Positions 4,853 to 6,690 of a stretch of 6,690 nt of DNA are shown here, piece after piece; positions within the stretch are counted from its first letter, which is position 1, and each line of letters starts with the position of its first letter. The notes under the pieces are model-generated. The model was not told the DNA's origin, did no database searches, and worked only from the letters and a program-made list of their open reading frames with translations. This DNA is from Candidatus Woesearchaeota archaeon (GTDB lineage: Archaea > Nanobdellota > Nanobdellia > Woesearchaeales > ARS49), in contig RFLK01000004.1 of assembly GCA_003694525.1 (NCBI GenBank), positions 1 to 6,690 of the forward strand, given 5' to 3'. The translations under genes and the position numbers were made by a program.

Positions 4853-5449
4853 ATGGATTACCTTCAGGCTCTAACAAACAAGGAGAGGCAAAGAGTTTTG
4901 GACTGCTATTCAGGAATAGAGACCATAATAGGACCGATGGCATACACGCCTATGAGCGTTACAAGCGGGCGCGTCCTGTATGAAGAGCTCGAAAAAACAG
5001 GCCTTAAAAGCAGGGAAGAGTACGAGGAGAAGCTAGGAAAAAGAGCATTCTATGACAATGTTATAAGAGTGAATTCTGAGCGCGGAATAAACTTTGCACA
5101 AGAGCTTGCAAAAAGAATAGACATTCCCGTATTGTGCCCTGCAAAACTCATATCATCTGGATTTAGCGAAGAGATGTACATGGCACTATGGCTGCAAGTA
5201 GTATCAAGAAAAGCGGCAGAATTGCATATGATGCCTGACTGGGAGTACAGCAACGGAGCTGCAGAAGAGTACACAAGAGGAATTAGAAGGCAAAAAGAAG
5301 GCTATGATATAAGAATATACGACAATCAAGGATATGAAATCCCAATAGATAGGGGGTGCAGGCTGATAACAAGAGCACTCAAAGAGATAAATTCAAGAGG
5401 CTACAAAGCGCCAAGGCTTGAAAAATGCATTGAAAGCCTAACATTCTGA
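4853..5449 (+). CDS. DUF4406 / nucleoside 2-deoxyribosyltransferase-like protein
   Basis: A 198-residue soluble protein. The pattern resembles the nucleoside deoxyribosyltransferase/DUF4406 fold: IIGPMAY near residue 25 (the usual 'GPM' beta-strand end), VLCPAKLISSGFSEEMYMAL (93-112) as the 'P..' loop and helix, and MMPDWEYSNGAAEE (126-139), which matches the family's pGWexSxGAxxE motif. Glu138 or Glu139 would be the catalytic-type acid. Family members transfer deoxyribosyl groups between bases or split N-glycosidic bonds of nucleotides; the substrate here cannot be told. The family is often about 100-160 residues, so this protein has inserted helices (about 40-85) and an added C-terminal part (from about 155). 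The gene is divergent from the envelope cluster and convergent with ileS, so it is probably a single-gene unit. The start is chosen by the Shine-Dalgarno at 4839; starting at 4733 would give 238 residues. The fold call is tentative because it rests on recalled motifs. Confidence 0.7.
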   Translation: MDYLQALTNKERQRVLDCYSGIETIIGPMAYTPMSVTSGRVLYEELEKTGLKSREEYEEKLGKRAFYDNVIRVNSERGINFAQELAKRIDIPVLCPAKLISSGFSEEMYMALWLQVVSRKAAELHMMPDWEYSNGAAEEYTRGIRRQKEGYDIRIYDNQGYEIPIDRGCRLITRALKEINSRGYKAPRLEKCIESLTF

Positions 5450-5451
5450 TA

Positions 5452-5470
5452 CGACTCCTGATAAGAGTTG
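5452..5470 (+). terminator. Weak stem-loop after the deoxyribosyltransferase-like gene
   Basis: CGACTC (5452-5457) pairs with GAGTTG (5465-5470), with one G-U pair and a 7-nt loop, 2 nt after the stop codon. It is followed by A-rich rather than T-rich sequence on this strand, so it is a poor intrinsic terminator by itself. It might stabilise the 3' end or be chance. Confidence 0.3.
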
Positions 5471-5487
5471 AAAAGCAAAAAATAATT
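5471..5487 (-). terminator. T-rich terminator of ileS
   Basis: On the minus strand, directly after the ileS stop (5493), the sequence reads AATTATTTTTTGCTTTT, with T-runs of six and four. This is a typical archaeal U-rich terminator and lies in the 43-nt non-coding gap between convergent genes. Confidence 0.6.
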
Positions 5488-5492
5488 GATAC

Positions 5493-6690
5493 TCACTCGC
5501 ACTTGCTCAAACTTACCGTTATGGTCTCCCCTTTGACTTTCTCCTGCGCAGAATGGGAATAATCAAACTCTGGAGCGCTTGCACACATCTTAATGGAGCG
5601 CGCCTGACACTTTTCTGCAACAGCATCCTGCCAGCCATCCATAAGATTTAGCAGCCTGTCAGACACCTGAATGTGCAAATCAATAGAATCTCCCCTCTCA
5701 AGCCCGGCCTCCTTTCGCAAGCTCTGAACACGCCTCATGATCTCCCTTGCAAAACCCTCTGCGTCAAGCTCTGCAGACCTTGCAGTGTTAAGATAAACAT
5801 AACCTCCCTTAAAAGATGCCTCAATATAGCTTTCAGGAACAGTCCTCTCTATTATTACGTGCTCCCTCTTGAGCCTTACTTCCTCTCCATCCACTTTCAA
5901 TGCAAACTCCCCTGACCTGTCAAAAGAATCCACTATGTCCTGCGCGCTGACTTGCGAGAGGCGAGCGATTATAGATGGGCTTTTTGAGCCAAAATCCTTG
6001 CCCAAAGCCCCCGCGTTTGCCTTGATAGAGGTTCGAACATTAGGCAAAGACTTGCTGGCCTCAACCCTTTTGGCATTGACTTGAGATTTGATTATATTCT
6101 CAAGCCTTTGAACTGCAAGAAGGACCTGCTCATCGCCTGAGACAACCTGAAGATCAGAAACCGGCCATCTCAATGATATTCTCGCCTTCTCTCTTGCAGA
6201 AAGCGCCGCCTGAACGATTCCCTTTGCAATGTCCATCTGATCGATTAAGCTATCATCCTCAAGCTCTGCATCGACCTTTGGCCAGGAACGCAAATGAACG
6301 CTCTCCTCTTCAAGACCAAGCACATCCTTAATGTTCTGATACATCGCCTCTGATATGAACGGAGCAATTGTGGAGAACATTGAAAGAGAATCCATAAACA
6401 CCTTGTATATCGTACAAACAACAGCCCTCTTCTCGTCAGCAGATCCTAACGAGACCTTGTCTCTGACAAGCTTGATATAATCGCGCGAGAGCGAGAGAAG
6501 AACATCCTCTATTATGTGAGGAACCTCGTTGATTCTGAACTCGTCAAACAGCTTTGTAGACTCACGGATTGCCCTTTGAAGCTTTGCCAGAATATAATTC
6601 TCTTCAAGAGAAAAAGAAGATCTTGCCCTTGAGAACTCGCCCTCAGGGTTTATTCCAGACTCCTTGAGCAAATCAATCAAATAATTGTGA
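5493..6690 (-). CDS. ileS: Isoleucyl-tRNA synthetase, C-terminal part (5' end outside window)
   Basis: About 398 residues are visible, reading in from the right edge without a start. The TTG at 6680 is internal, because the frame continues upstream as His-Asn-Tyr. Full-length enzymes of the archaeal/eukaryotic type have about 1,000-1,070 residues, so roughly 60% is missing, including the Rossmann catalytic core with HIGH and KMSKS and the editing domain. What remains is the helical anticodon-binding domain (roughly the first 190 visible residues, with SRDYIKLVRDKV and APFISEAMYQNI), then the conserved SAREKARISLRWPV segment. The C-terminal extension typical of this subtype follows (EIMRRVQSLRKEAGLERGD near the end). 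The enzyme charges tRNA-Ile with isoleucine in the cytosol. ValRS and LeuRS are relatives, but the RWPV and RRVQSLRKEAGL segments fit IleRS best. It converges on the deoxyribosyltransferase-like gene. Confidence 0.93.
   Translation of the reverse strand, partial: HNYLIDLLKESGINPEGEFSRARSSFSLEENYILAKLQRAIRESTKLFDEFRINEVPHIIEDVLLSLSRDYIKLVRDKVSLGSADEKRAVVCTIYKVFMDSLSMFSTIAPFISEAMYQNIKDVLGLEEESVHLRSWPKVDAELEDDSLIDQMDIAKGIVQAALSAREKARISLRWPVSDLQVVSGDEQVLLAVQRLENIIKSQVNAKRVEASKSLPNVRTSIKANAGALGKDFGSKSPSIIARLSQVSAQDIVDSFDRSGEFALKVDGEEVRLKREHVIIERTVPESYIEASFKGGYVYLNTARSAELDAEGFAREIMRRVQSLRKEAGLERGDSIDLHIQVSDRLLNLMDGWQDAVAEKCQARSIKMCASAPEFDYSHSAQEKVKGETITVSLSKCE

Noticed and set aside
5493..6680. Separate 395-residue protein starting at TTG 6680
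   Set aside because: The frame stays open to the window edge, and the sequence is clearly the C-terminal part of IleRS, so this is an internal codon of a gene cut by the window.
1..6690. CRISPR array, insertion sequence, tRNA or rRNA gene
   Set aside because: I saw no direct-repeat/spacer pattern, transposase motif, terminal inverted repeats, tRNA T-loop signature or rRNA sequence on either strand. The repeats present are protein-level repeats inside genes.

Overview
The window looks archaeal. It holds a complete transcription factor B (TFB) gene, an archaeal HemK2-type methyltransferase, a C-terminal fragment of an archaeal/eukaryotic-type isoleucyl-tRNA synthetase, BRE/TATA promoters placed for leaderless transcripts, and T-rich terminators. 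Several hypothetical genes (the HTH protein, the six-cysteine secreted protein, the small zinc ribbon) resemble proteins I associate with DPANN genomes, so a DPANN lineage is my best guess. Nothing seen here names the lineage.

Layout, left to right. (1) 1-236: non-coding leader with the tfb promoter. (2) 237-1160, plus: TFB. (3) 1157-2311, minus: a fusion of a HemK2/PrmC-like methyltransferase and a degenerate Ser/Thr-kinase-like domain, convergent with tfb and overlapping it at the stop codons. (4) 4697 down to 2363, minus: a tightly overlapping four-gene cluster. In transcription order it encodes a secreted protein with three six-cysteine modules and a C-terminal anchor-like helix, a lipoprotein with about eight 20-residue YD-like repeats, an HTH protein, and a 45-residue zinc ribbon. 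(5) 4853-5449, plus: a DUF4406/nucleoside deoxyribosyltransferase-like protein, divergent from the cluster. (6) 5493-6690, minus: the C-terminal 398 residues of IleRS, running off the right edge.

The cluster is the most unusual part. Successive genes overlap by 1, 11 and 20 nt, and one good promoter lies at its head. Two envelope proteins are therefore probably made together with two small, probably cytoplasmic proteins of nucleic-acid-binding type. A surface structure made with its own regulator is a reasonable hypothesis, but the sequence does not prove it. The methyltransferase-kinase fusion is the second item of interest, because it links a likely translation-termination modification enzyme to a phosphotransferase-like domain. 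Two reading frames that could open at upstream TTG codons are better started at downstream ATGs, which sit about 25 nt from TATA boxes. The deoxyribosyltransferase-like gene is better started at an ATG behind a strong Shine-Dalgarno sequence.
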